64,000 bases of DNA. Origin: Candidatus Poseidoniaceae archaeon. GTDB taxonomy: Archaea > Thermoplasmatota > Poseidoniia > Poseidoniales > Poseidoniaceae. The notes beneath the pieces are model-generated. The model ran no database searches. It was not told where the DNA came from and was given only the letters and a program-made list of their open reading frames with translations. Position 1 is the first letter of the stretch. The number at the start of each line of letters is the position of its first letter. The translations under genes were made by a program, and so were the position numbers. Below are positions 1 to 8,294 of this stretch, piece by piece. The stretch is from positions 109,234-173,233 of the forward strand of contig JADHSC010000001.1 in assembly GCA_016777125.1 (NCBI GenBank), read 5' to 3'.

Positions 1-540
1 ACAGGCAACCGCTACTAGACCTGCTGGACAAAGGTACTCGATTCGAGATGCCATGTCTGCAAAGGCTTTGTGGGCCTTGGAGGAGTTAGGCGTTTCTGCA
101 ACATAGATTTCCACACCTTGATATCCTGAAAGAAGGTCGAGAGATATGTTGAGTGGAGCAAGACGCTCAAAGACGCGTAGTTGGTCATTAAGGGATGAAA
201 TATCTGATTCAGCCTCACGGATTGCTTCGATGTTTTCTAAAGCAGCGTCAACCTTAGAGGACATCTTCTCTGCAAGTTTCTTTGCATTAGAACTTGAGAG
301 CGCACCTTTAGAGTTGTGAACGGCTATTGAACTACGTACGGCACGAACTTTGAGAAGAAGAGCACTGATCATGTCAGCATCTTCGCTTTGAATAGCACGC
401 CCCACGCCGATTCCTTCCTCAAATTGAGTGTAGTCTTCGATGTGAACGCAGCCCAAATCAGAGCATTTGCGCACGATGTCATGCATTGCATCAACAGGCG
501 CCGCCAGTGTGAGACGGGACATGTCGACAGTTGAGAACAT
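1..540 (-). CDS. ahaI: A-type ATP synthase subunit I, N-terminal part (cut by window start)
   Basis: The reverse strand from the ATG at 540 is open for 180 codons with no stop to the window edge, so the 3' part lies outside. The product starts MFSTVDMSRL and continues with the alternating hydrophobic and charged helical pattern of the cytoplasmic stalk domain of archaeal subunit I (the a-subunit homologue that forms the stator and proton half-channel). The membrane half is not in the window. It lies 9 bp downstream of the subunit H gene, the usual H-I order of archaeal ATP synthase operons, and this order is the strongest support. The ORF track shows only an out-of-frame shadow (15-218) because the real frame has no stop here. 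Confidence 0.8.
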   Translation of the reverse strand, partial: MFSTVDMSRLTLAAPVDAMHDIVRKCSDLGCVHIEDYTQFEEGIGVGRAIQSEDADMISALLLKVRAVRSSIAVHNSKGALSSSNAKKLAEKMSSKVDAALENIEAIREAESDISSLNDQLRVFERLAPLNISLDLLSGYQGVEIYVAETPNSSKAHKAFADMASRIEYLCPAGLVAVAC

Positions 541-549
541 GATATCACT

Positions 550-867
550 TCATTGATTGAGGAGTCTTTCTACGATGAGAGAAACTGCTGCATCTTGATT
601 CTTTGCAGCATCGCCCTGAACAGCTTCAACGGACTTCGAGCCTTCTTTCTGAACTTTGGTTACGTTCTTCATTGCCGCTTCTCGGGCTGCATCAAGAGTA
701 GACTTGATTGTAGCCTGGGCATCTTCTGCGGCCTTCGAGACCATATCTGCTGCATCACGTCGAGCATCGCTGAGTATTCGACTGGATTCGCTCTGAGCGT
801 CAGAGAGAGTCTTTTCAGCAGCCTGCTCGGCTTTTTTGATGCTCTGGAGGACTTTTTCCATACCCAT
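550..867 (-). CDS. ahaH: A-type ATP synthase subunit H (peripheral stalk)
   Basis: A product of about 105 residues that is almost entirely charged heptad-like helix (KKAEQAAEKTLSDAQSES and similar), as expected for subunit H, which pairs with subunit E in the peripheral stalk of the archaeal A1Ao ATP synthase. The track extends it to a GTG at 876. ATGs at 867 and 861 match the family's usual N-terminus (M-x-x-I/V-L-x-x-I-K-x-A-E) better, and I prefer 867. It is followed immediately by ahaI on the same strand. An alternative is another coiled-coil stalk protein such as subunit E, but length and position favour H. Confidence 0.82.
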   Translation of the reverse strand: MGMEKVLQSIKKAEQAAEKTLSDAQSESSRILSDARRDAADMVSKAAEDAQATIKSTLDAAREAAMKNVTKVQKEGSKSVEAVQGDAAKNQDAAVSLIVERLLNQ

Positions 868-941
868 TACAACCACTTCGCTTCGACCACCGAGAGGGGG
901 TTTATGAGGCTAATGGAAAGGCCAGTTGACGAAAAAGGACA

Positions 942-1685
942 TCACATTGGTTTCTTTCCACGGACTCGACTCGACATAAGGAAGGGGTACAAAAGGCGGC
1001 CAGAAACATTTTCAAAACCCACTTCTATCATCATATTTCGATAATATTTGTTTGTACCATAATAGGTGTAAGAACGAGCAAGTCCTTTCCAAGGGTGATC
1101 TTTGGTCTTTGTAACCCAACGAGCCATCCATTGAACCATAGTGCTCATCCAAATTCTCCCAGCTAAGCCGTGCAGTGCATTTGCTTTCCCAGCATCACAC
1201 ATAACGAGTTGGCCACCAGGCTTGAGGACACGGAATATTTCTTCAAGCCCTTTCTTCTTATCTTGGAAATCACGAAACGAAAAGAGACAAAAGACCATAT
1301 CAAAGGAACTGTCCTCAAGTGGAATTTCTTCAGCAATCGCTTGGACATATGCTGCTGGCGACTCTCCACGCTCTTTGCGTGCAGCATCAACTCGCTTTTT
1401 GGCAACTTTCAGCATTTCTTCAGAGGGGTCTAAACAAGTAACATCCAATCCCACGAGATCTTCTGCAAAACTTCCTGGACCACACCCCACTTCGAGAACT
1501 TTCATGCCTTTTGAAGCATGGTTGCGGACATTTCGCCTCCAACGCTTGTCCTGACCGAATGTCATTAATCGATTCACTCGGTCATAATCGGGAATGGTTG
1601 CTTCAAGTTGTTCTTCCAACTCAGTCCAAGCATCCAAATCAATACCAGATGGGTCGTAACCACCTGTTGCTGCTCGACTTGACAT
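942..1685 (-). CDS. Class I SAM-dependent methyltransferase (UbiE/Coq5-like)
   Basis: A 247-residue protein with the Rossmann methyltransferase core: motif I VLEVGCGPGSF, then LDPSEEMLKVA, the post-motif DMVFCLFSFRDF and VLKPGGQLVMCD. The motif order and the FSFRD/VLKPGG pair resemble UbiE/COQ5-type C-methyltransferases of quinone synthesis, but the substrate cannot be read from sequence. The track start (1793) would overlap the upstream KaiC-like gene. The internal ATG at 1685 (MSSRAATGG) removes the overlap and is preferred. It lies between the KaiC-family genes and ahaH on the same strand and may be co-transcribed with either. Confidence 0.75.
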   Translation of the reverse strand: MSSRAATGGYDPSGIDLDAWTELEEQLEATIPDYDRVNRLMTFGQDKRWRRNVRNHASKGMKVLEVGCGPGSFAEDLVGLDVTCLDPSEEMLKVAKKRVDAARKERGESPAAYVQAIAEEIPLEDSSFDMVFCLFSFRDFQDKKKGLEEIFRVLKPGGQLVMCDAGKANALHGLAGRIWMSTMVQWMARWVTKTKDHPWKGLARSYTYYGTNKYYRNMMIEVGFENVSGRLLYPFLMSSRVRGKKPM

Positions 1686-1740
1686 GGTTGGTGGCAGGCT
1701 CCGCCCTCTTTGGAGGTGTCGCTTCGACCAGTAAACAACT

Positions 1741-2544
1741 TCAAGCAATACGCTCGACAGTTTCTGGTGTAATACCCTCTTCTGGAGTAACACGGAAAAC
1801 CAACATTTTCAGATTCTCGGGAGCATTTCTGAACTTAGAAACAATCATCGAGGTTTCGAAATCAGATCCAACAGTACGTACTCCAAAGGTGAGAACCATA
1901 TCAGCAATACTTGCAAGTTCTTGGCGTATTGAAGGAGATAAACCATTGACTGAAACGCTGATCAACAAAAGGCCACGATACATTTGTGTGTGAGCCTGAA
2001 GCATACGAATCATTGCTACAACCCGATTTGGATCATCACGTTGTAAGAAGAAGTCAAGACTGTCAATAGCAGCTCTGAAGTATGGCCCTAAAGCCATAAT
2101 TTCATTGGTCACTTCAGTGAGGTAGTCTTGGTTATTCTCGTCTACGAATCGTGTCTGAGCAAGTCGTTGAATATCTTCAAGACGGAATCCTTCGAGACGG
2201 TAACGGCTTGCTAGAAGTTCACGTTCGAGAACATTTGAGTTGTATTCTTCACCAATTGTGCGAACGTTAATGTCGAGTGGCCATCCGTATTTCTTGAAAA
2301 CACGAACAATCTCTGGTTGTCCTTCGTTGGTTGAAATGTAGAGAGTATTTTCGGACTCTTCGGCAGGAGAAACGTACTGCTTTGCGAATAATTCAGCACC
2401 AGAACCCGTTTCAGTAAACGCAACCATTGTAAATCCACGAGGGATTCCTCCGTTCATTTCACCATCGAACTTAGGGACTCCAAAAGAGCCAACTTGTCCA
2501 AAGAATTCTTCATCTTCCTTATCGAATGTAATCTTCTTTTTCAT
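1741..2544 (-). CDS. KaiC/RecA-fold protein with degenerate Walker A
   Basis: A 267-residue protein that keeps the KaiC-domain plan: an N-terminal FGVPKFDGEMNGGIPRG, equivalent to the GxxxLDxxxxGGIPxG of KaiC proteins, and a strand ending in AAIDSLDFF as a Walker B. The P-loop position reads AFTETGSGAELFAKQ, so the Lys and Thr/Ser that bind nucleotide phosphates are Ala and Glu. The C-terminal half has the SVNGLS...IADMVLTF pattern of the family. It is therefore probably not an ATPase by itself and could be a partner of the intact KaiC protein two genes upstream. It is the last of three KaiC-fold genes in a row, 12 bp after the previous one. Confidence 0.75.
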   Translation of the reverse strand: MKKKITFDKEDEEFFGQVGSFGVPKFDGEMNGGIPRGFTMVAFTETGSGAELFAKQYVSPAEESENTLYISTNEGQPEIVRVFKKYGWPLDINVRTIGEEYNSNVLERELLASRYRLEGFRLEDIQRLAQTRFVDENNQDYLTEVTNEIMALGPYFRAAIDSLDFFLQRDDPNRVVAMIRMLQAHTQMYRGLLLISVSVNGLSPSIRQELASIADMVLTFGVRTVGSDFETSMIVSKFRNAPENLKMLVFRVTPEEGITPETVERIA

Positions 2545-2556
2545 CTAAATCCCTCC

Positions 2557-3147
2557 TCAATGAATGACCACTTGCCCACGATCAACAAGGTCAGTACAAT
2601 ACAAATCAAGATTTGAAAGAACCAATGGTGGTGTTTGGTCAGGTACATTTAGGATAATCGAGAGAACTTCTCTCTGCCTAAACGTGTTGATGAACGTATG
2701 AAGGTATTCAGCAAGCATTCGATCCTCGTTGTAGATTGCAAGCGCATTTACGCTGTCAATGAACACAAAATTTCTTGCGGAAGAGGTCGTTCGCAGAATA
2801 TACAATGTCCGTAGAAGGACTGATTCAAGCATAATTGGACTATCAACAAAGTGGATGTTTGAATATTCCACATCGGTGCCTCCCAGAATACCTGATGAAA
2901 CAAGGTCGATGAATTGAATGTTTGAAACATCAACGCCGATTGATTCGAAGGCTTGGATAATTTCTACTGCGCCTCGGCTTGCAGTAATGTAGACCCCGCC
3001 CATTTCGAACATCTGCATCAATGGAAGCATTGTACTTGCAGTAACCATAAATGCATTTGAATTTCCACAGCGAACTTGGACGGAACTGTTCAGAGAGATT
3101 GTCGATAATTGTTCAGCAATTCTTTGATCGAGTTCAAACATAATCAT
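2557..3147 (-). CDS. Short KaiC/RecA-fold protein without P-loop
   Basis: A 196-residue protein, shorter than normal KaiC domains. It has a Walker-B-like strand (NFVFIDSVNAL) and the alternating strand/helix pattern of the RecA fold, but no glycine-rich P-loop; the equivalent region reads CGNSNAFMVTASTMLP. Its start overlaps the stop of the intact KaiC gene by 4 bp (3144-3147), so the two are probably translationally coupled. The likely role is as a structural or regulatory partner of its KaiC neighbour, which is inference. I did not recognise a named family; a DUF835-like protein is possible. Confidence 0.65.
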   Translation of the reverse strand: MIMFELDQRIAEQLSTISLNSSVQVRCGNSNAFMVTASTMLPLMQMFEMGGVYITASRGAVEIIQAFESIGVDVSNIQFIDLVSSGILGGTDVEYSNIHFVDSPIMLESVLLRTLYILRTTSSARNFVFIDSVNALAIYNEDRMLAEYLHTFINTFRQREVLSIILNVPDQTPPLVLSNLDLYCTDLVDRGQVVIH

Positions 3148-3923
3148 GCACCCCAGTTAGCGCTATCAGTTTGAGATCCCCATTTCAACATCGGCGTCAA
3201 CATGACACCAAGCGGCGTCAGTTCAATAGCGTGTTTCGCCCTACTGTGCGATGTTCCGCGCATCTTTACGACCTGCAAGAATCTCAATAAATGGCCCATT
3301 CGTTCAACGTCTCCCATGACAACAATTCCATCGGCTATCGCTTCTTCAACACCAAATGAAGACCAATGAGCATTTTCTGTCGCTGATGTAATTTCAGAAA
3401 TCAGGATGGTTGTGCAACCGAGAGTCGCAAGTTTCTTTCCGAGTGTAAACAGGAAATCCCGAATCAGTTGTTCGGATTTAATCTTGTAACATAGAGTCGT
3501 AACTGAATCAATAACCAATCGCGTAACACCGATTGTGTTAACAATATCAGTGATGGATTTGATCAGTGCGTGAACATCGTCTAGATCAAAAGTTGATTTG
3601 TCAAGACCGAGCCAGGAGTAGAGAACGTCCATGTCAAAAACGTTGATCAGGCCTGTATCGACCATATTCATGTCAAAGAACGCATATTGGCGGATATTTT
3701 CTAAAAGTTTTACCGAGGGTTCAGTTGCAGTAAAGTGAGCACATGCCTCACCGGCGAGAGCGCCACGAACAAGGAATTCCATAGCCAAAGTGGTTTTTCC
3801 AGAACCGCAGGTCCCAGAAGCCAGAACCGTGGAGCCATAGGGAATGCCTCCTCGCAAAATCTCATCCAATCCATGGATGCCTGTAACACAACGGTCTCGT
3901 GAATAAGTGGAAGCGGCTTGCAC
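3144..3923 (-). CDS. KaiC-domain ATPase with intact P-loop
   Basis: A 259-residue single-domain KaiC-family protein. It shows GIHGLDEILRGGIPYG at residues about 15-30, Walker A GTCGSGKTT at 37-45, Walker B LVIDS at 136-140 and the family's C-terminal KMRGTSHS motif. The start is a GTG. Such archaeal RecA-superfamily ATPases include FlaH/ArlH of the archaellum and signalling proteins of unknown target. It follows a pilin-like surface protein gene by 29 bp and overlaps the next, P-loop-less KaiC gene by 4 bp. Only one Glu (E68, FTATEPS) occupies the place where clock KaiC domains carry a catalytic Glu pair. Confidence 0.85.
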   Translation of the reverse strand: MQAASTYSRDRCVTGIHGLDEILRGGIPYGSTVLASGTCGSGKTTLAMEFLVRGALAGEACAHFTATEPSVKLLENIRQYAFFDMNMVDTGLINVFDMDVLYSWLGLDKSTFDLDDVHALIKSITDIVNTIGVTRLVIDSVTTLCYKIKSEQLIRDFLFTLGKKLATLGCTTILISEITSATENAHWSSFGVEEAIADGIVVMGDVERMGHLLRFLQVVKMRGTSHSRAKHAIELTPLGVMLTPMLKWGSQTDSANWGA

Positions 3924-3952
3924 GGGTATCGTCTATGCTAGTGCCACCGAGT

Positions 3953-5059
3953 TCATGAAGCATTTGTTACACTCGGAGGCACATCACCGGGTGTTGCAAC
4001 TTGATTTACATTCCAAGATGCCGAGTTCAACGGGCTACCGCCCTCCCAAACAAGCGCATTATTTATTCCAAGTAACAATCCTGTTTGACCACCCCACTCC
4101 GCTCGAGAATTTGGTAGCGGTTTTGTTTGACCTGGCCGGGTAAATCTCAATTCAATGACACTACTACCATCGTCGAGGAGATTCATAGAACCCGTGCCGA
4201 GAATGCCGAAGGTACCCAAATCGATCATCTGAGTGGCGTTACCTTGTACTTGAGACGAAATTGAACCAGTAAATAATGCGGTTGAATAACCGCTTATCAC
4301 TCCACTTTGGAACAAAACATTGTTTGTTGAACTTGGAGAGGTCACATTGAGAGACCATCCAAAGAGGCTTGTTGCAAAGGAATTGTCATTGTAAATTTCA
4401 ATCCATTCAGGGCCCCCTCCAATCGGGCGAGCCATTACTTCGGTTAGCACAAGATTCTCGCTTTGCCTTCCCGCATCATGAACTTGTAAAGTAACGATAA
4501 CGAGTTCGCCCGACATACGCACGATACTTGAGGCCGTAGATGCCATTCGAGCTGAATTAATATCTGAGCCTCCCTCGAAAAGGACGAGGCCAACACGAGT
4601 AGTGTTTGTGGAGGTCTGGACACTGATATGCAAATAGGCGCTCAGGTCTTCAGCAAGACCAAGCCCTTCGGAAAAGGATTCGAGCGTCACATTCGACAAT
4701 GCTTTGAGTCGATTTTCATCGAGTTCCCCTGCCAAAATAAGGCCGGTTTGAACACGCCCCTTTTGCAAGTCCTCGGCACTTACATCGTCCCAATCTGATG
4801 TTGAGTTCGTATGGTCTAATTCGCCATTTTCTAGCGCAGGAACGTACCAGCCCGAATCGCCAACAAGGCGGTCCAGTGCAAACACTGTAGCTTGGTCAAC
4901 TTGGTCGATTTCTGTATCATTCGATCCCATTTCAAGTTGGGCGAGAGACATAAACGCAGTTAATATCATGAGGAAAAGTGTGAACGCTGAGAGGAATTCA
5001 ATCACTGCTGTTAAGCCTCTCTCATCTGAGCGAATGCACGTGTGCCCAGACTCCTCCAT
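3953..5059 (-). CDS. Secreted pilin-like protein with lamin-tail domain
   Basis: A 368-residue protein. The N-terminus (DERGLTAVIEFLSAFTLF and onward, residues about 13-45) is a positively charged turn followed by a hydrophobic helix, like the class III (pilin-type) signals of archaeal surface proteins. A Ser/Thr/Asn-rich region follows, and residues about 200-330 look like a lamin-tail domain: LVLTEVMARP, GGGPEWIEIYND, LFGWSLN. Lamin-tail domains occur in many secreted prokaryotic proteins, with binding roles that are poorly known. It heads the minus-strand run containing three KaiC-like genes. Whether it is cut by prepilin peptidase is not shown. Confidence 0.65.
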   Translation of the reverse strand: MEESGHTCIRSDERGLTAVIEFLSAFTLFLMILTAFMSLAQLEMGSNDTEIDQVDQATVFALDRLVGDSGWYVPALENGELDHTNSTSDWDDVSAEDLQKGRVQTGLILAGELDENRLKALSNVTLESFSEGLGLAEDLSAYLHISVQTSTNTTRVGLVLFEGGSDINSARMASTASSIVRMSGELVIVTLQVHDAGRQSENLVLTEVMARPIGGGPEWIEIYNDNSFATSLFGWSLNVTSPSSTNNVLFQSGVISGYSTALFTGSISSQVQGNATQMIDLGTFGILGTGSMNLLDDGSSVIELRFTRPGQTKPLPNSRAEWGGQTGLLLGINNALVWEGGSPLNSASWNVNQVATPGDVPPSVTNAS

Positions 5060-5195
5060 ACCAACACCAACACAAACGAAGTCATGAACGTTGCCGAACC
5101 ATCAAGGGGTGAATTTACTGTAATTTGACCCCAAATCAAGCGATGAGTCTTTGAATCATCTATGCGACCACCGTATGATGACAGGAGCGGATAGC

Positions 5196-8135
5196 ATGAC
5201 CGTTGGCAAGAAAAAGACGAGCTTTAGCTTGGTTTTCCTTATGCTTTTTTCAGCATTTTCAATGCTAGCATATGTACCGAGCGCGGCTGCTGTCGAACAA
5301 ATTGACCTCGCTATTGTGTCTGGTCAGACTCCAGTCGAGGATCGCTTTTATTCAGCATTAGACCCAATTACGTTCACAGTGGAAGTCGAAAATCAAGCAT
5401 TAAGCCCTTTAACAAATACGCGGACGTTGAAATGGTACGTTTGTGATGGGCCTCGAACTGCAGTTTCGTGCATCTCGAATAATATCGAAGATGGAGGGAT
5501 GAACATTAACGGATTACTAAGTGGAGAATCTGCTAACTTCTCTGACTCGAACAGATGGTCCCCCTCTGGCGCCACTGGTACCTTTACAGTCGTTTTCAAA
5601 TTCGATTATGCAGACATTGACACAAGCGATGATATCCACTCATACAACATCAATCTTACAGCTGAATTCAGCGATATTGCAATCGATAACGAACAAGACC
5701 CTCGAGATACTCTTTCTGCCCTACATACCTACAACGGTGAAGTTGTATTGAATACTGAAGTCGAGTATGAGATGGACATCTATGGAATAGCAAACACATG
5801 CGGAACGTGCAATCTTGTTGCTAACATCGGATGGAACCTCATGACTCTCGATGGAACCGTCGTCAGTAATGCAACACGAAGTGTGACAAACCTACCATCT
5901 GGAGGATACGAACAACCATTCACAGTTGCCATGCCTGCATTAAATTATTCAATACCGGGAAGATTCATCTTTGAATTCGGACTCATGAGTAGTTCTGGCT
6001 CATATGATGGTGACCTCAATTCATTCAATGATCTTACACAAATCGAAATTGTTCTAGACAATACACTTGATCTAAGAATTGCGAGTATGTATCCATCGCA
6101 TGACCAATCATCGCCTTCGTACTATTACGGAGAGGATATGATTTCTGCTAAGATAGAAAACATAGGCAATTTCACAATTATAGACACTACAGTCACCTTT
6201 GAGATGTTTGATGCCCAAGGAGAATCAGAACATCTTGAGATGTGTGACATCGATTCACTTGGCCCATCACAGTTCATCACATGTACATTTGATATCGTCG
6301 AAGAAGGAGATGGGAAGGAACTTCGCGTCTATATGCCAACATCATTTGATGGTCGTGCAGACACAGCCCCTTCTGACAATACACTGGTCGAATATGCCGA
6401 CATAACTGCGGGAGGTATCGATCCTTCAATTGGGCTCAACACAGTATCGGGCACGTTCACTACTGCTGATACAATCGATCTCAGCGCACAAACCAGCAAC
6501 ATTGCAGCCAACCCCCTGAACTACACGTGGACGCTTAATACAGCTTGGCAAGGCCATGGGCAATTCCTAAGCATCAATGCCTCGTCTTTCCCTCTGAAAT
6601 CATATATTGTCGGATTGGCAGTTGAAGACGCTCTTGGAAACACAGAATATGCATACAGGACGATACAACTCATTGACGAAGTCGTCGTTGAAGAAGAACC
6701 CCTGATGACAGGTTCAATTGTTTCTCTCGATAAAGCCGAATTTTCGTATGATTATTTCTTGCCGATACAAGGTTCGGAATACAATATTGCTGGAGGAAAA
6801 GAGCCTCTAATGATTCTCGAACTTAATGCTATGAAACTCGACGACAACACGCAACCTGCAGATATTCAGTCGATGGATTTGACAGTGAATCTATCAGCGC
6901 TTTTGCCGGATATGATTCCATTCGAGTCTGTAGAAATCCTGGAATTACCAGATTCGGCCGAAACGTATTGGGATTATCTTGAATCACCGAATTATTACTC
7001 ATTTGATGGAATTCAAAACATTTCATTAAGCCTGAGTAGCAATACTGTTATCCTCTTCATCGGATCGTTGCCAGAGGCCGATGTTTCTGCTAATAACACC
7101 GAATACAAGCAACTCGAAGGCGGTTCTATAGAATTATCTTGGACTGCTGAAGGTGATGTATCCAACCCATATTTAGGAGGCTGGAGAGTCTACAAACTAC
7201 CCGTTGGCGAAGCAGGTGGAACAATCTTCCCAAATCCTGATGAAGAAGACAGTCAAAGCCTGTGGACTCAACTTATTGATGAAAGATTTGTAGAAATGAT
7301 ATCAATTACAACCGAGAGTTGGGTTGATCCAGAACCACTCCCTACTGGAACTTGTGCTTCCTATGCCCTCATTCCTTCAAATCGGGCTGACGTTCCAGAT
7401 TTGTCCAGAATTAATGTGTTCATGAATGCTGAAGGAAGTTCCATGTTGTGCGGAGATGCAATCGCTCCGTCAAGTACGGTCTCTTCATTCACCCATTCTT
7501 ACAGATTTACCAATTCAACGACGTGTTTCGATCTTCAGCGAAATTGGAATTCTTGCTATGAACTAAACCTCACATGGACATGGCCACAAAATGAAATCGA
7601 TGGTGAAGTGACATGGAACCTGTATCGCCTCGATACACGACCTAATCAACTTGAATTGAGGTATGTCAATCCTATTGCCACTGGCTTAAGTGGAATTCAA
7701 GGAGAAACAGGTACATTCAATCAATCTGGCTTGGAAGCAGATGGCATACGCCCAGGCAGGACATACTTCTACGTCCTCTCACCTGTTGATGGGCGAGGGA
7801 ATGCAATGACTATTGCAGAATACCCCAGTGAGAACACAGAACGCGTGGAAATCGAAAACAAATGGTGGGATTACAACCAGCACATCATTCCTGAAGAACC
7901 AGAGCCTCCAGAACCACCTCTTGGAATTGATTGGCTTGGGGATTTAGAGGATTCAATGGAAGTCAAAGAATTCCAATATGCTGGTATCGGAGCATTGATT
8001 CTCGTTGTTTTGAATGCCTTACTCATTCCAATGATGATCAAGCGTAGAAGAAGACTCAAGCGCGTGATAGCTGCTCGAAATCGTCGAATGGGCACAGCGA
8101 ATATGGCGGAAGAGTTCGAAGAATTCTTTGAGTGA
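5196..8135 (+). CDS. Large secreted surface protein with C-terminal membrane anchor
   Basis: A protein of 979 residues from the preferred ATG at 5196, which has AGGAG eight bases upstream; the track's upstream start is a TTG. Residues about 1-32 form a signal peptide (KKKTSFSLVFLMLF...SAAA). The ectodomain begins with a CARDB-like beta-sandwich (IDLAIVSGQTPVEDRFY) and contains further repeats of that style, many N-x-S/T sequons and a few cysteine pairs. A hydrophobic helix (IGALILVVLNALLIPMMI) followed by a basic stretch (KRRRRLKR) near the C-terminus would anchor it with a short acidic cytoplasmic tail. It resembles cell-envelope adhesins or S-layer-associated proteins; no catalytic motif was seen. 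It is transcribed divergently from the lamin-tail gene. Confidence 0.75.
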   Translation: MTVGKKKTSFSLVFLMLFSAFSMLAYVPSAAAVEQIDLAIVSGQTPVEDRFYSALDPITFTVEVENQALSPLTNTRTLKWYVCDGPRTAVSCISNNIEDGGMNINGLLSGESANFSDSNRWSPSGATGTFTVVFKFDYADIDTSDDIHSYNINLTAEFSDIAIDNEQDPRDTLSALHTYNGEVVLNTEVEYEMDIYGIANTCGTCNLVANIGWNLMTLDGTVVSNATRSVTNLPSGGYEQPFTVAMPALNYSIPGRFIFEFGLMSSSGSYDGDLNSFNDLTQIEIVLDNTLDLRIASMYPSHDQSSPSYYYGEDMISAKIENIGNFTIIDTTVTFEMFDAQGESEHLEMCDIDSLGPSQFITCTFDIVEEGDGKELRVYMPTSFDGRADTAPSDNTLVEYADITAGGIDPSIGLNTVSGTFTTADTIDLSAQTSNIAANPLNYTWTLNTAWQGHGQFLSINASSFPLKSYIVGLAVEDALGNTEYAYRTIQLIDEVVVEEEPLMTGSIVSLDKAEFSYDYFLPIQGSEYNIAGGKEPLMILELNAMKLDDNTQPADIQSMDLTVNLSALLPDMIPFESVEILELPDSAETYWDYLESPNYYSFDGIQNISLSLSSNTVILFIGSLPEADVSANNTEYKQLEGGSIELSWTAEGDVSNPYLGGWRVYKLPVGEAGGTIFPNPDEEDSQSLWTQLIDERFVEMISITTESWVDPEPLPTGTCASYALIPSNRADVPDLSRINVFMNAEGSSMLCGDAIAPSSTVSSFTHSYRFTNSTTCFDLQRNWNSCYELNLTWTWPQNEIDGEVTWNLYRLDTRPNQLELRYVNPIATGLSGIQGETGTFNQSGLEADGIRPGRTYFYVLSPVDGRGNAMTIAEYPSENTERVEIENKWWDYNQHIIPEEPEPPEPPLGIDWLGDLEDSMEVKEFQYAGIGALILVVLNALLIPMMIKRRRRLKRVIAARNRRMGTANMAEEFEEFFE

Positions 8136-8202
8136 GACCATTTATTTCAGTGAATTACCAACCGTCATATTCATGACCAAAAGGCAGGTGGGTTGCTTTA
8201 CT

Positions 8203-8289
8203 GCGGTGATCGCATAGCCTGGCCATTGCGCTGGATTGCTAATCCAGTGGGTTTTACCCTCGGGAGTTCGAATCTCCCTCACCGCGCCA
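8203..8289 (+). tRNA. tRNA-Ser (GCT anticodon)
   Basis: A complete class II tRNA. The acceptor stem GCGGTGA (8203-8209) pairs with TCACCGC (8279-8285). The anticodon arm CTGGA-TTGCTAA-TCCAG has anticodon GCT at 8238-8240. There is a long variable arm with a GGG/CCC stem, and a T-arm GGGAG-TTCGAAT-CTCCC. The discriminator is G, and CCA is encoded at 8287-8289. The long variable arm and GCT anticodon identify serine (AGC/AGU codons). No intron is present. It lies between the surface-protein gene and the convergent ctaB. Confidence 0.96.
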
Positions 8290-8294
8290 TATTC

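Noticed and set aside
15-218. 67-residue minus-strand ORF at the window start
   Set aside because: Out of frame with the open ahaI frame that covers the same bases from the ATG at 540.
553-1044. 163-residue plus-strand ORF opposite ahaH and the methyltransferase end
   Set aside because: Antisense to clear coding sequence on the minus strand, with Cys/Phe-rich composition typical of shadow frames.
8164-8177. GTCAT-ATTC-ATGAC inverted repeat before the tRNA gene
   Set aside because: 5-bp arms, likely by chance; no clear link to a promoter or terminator.
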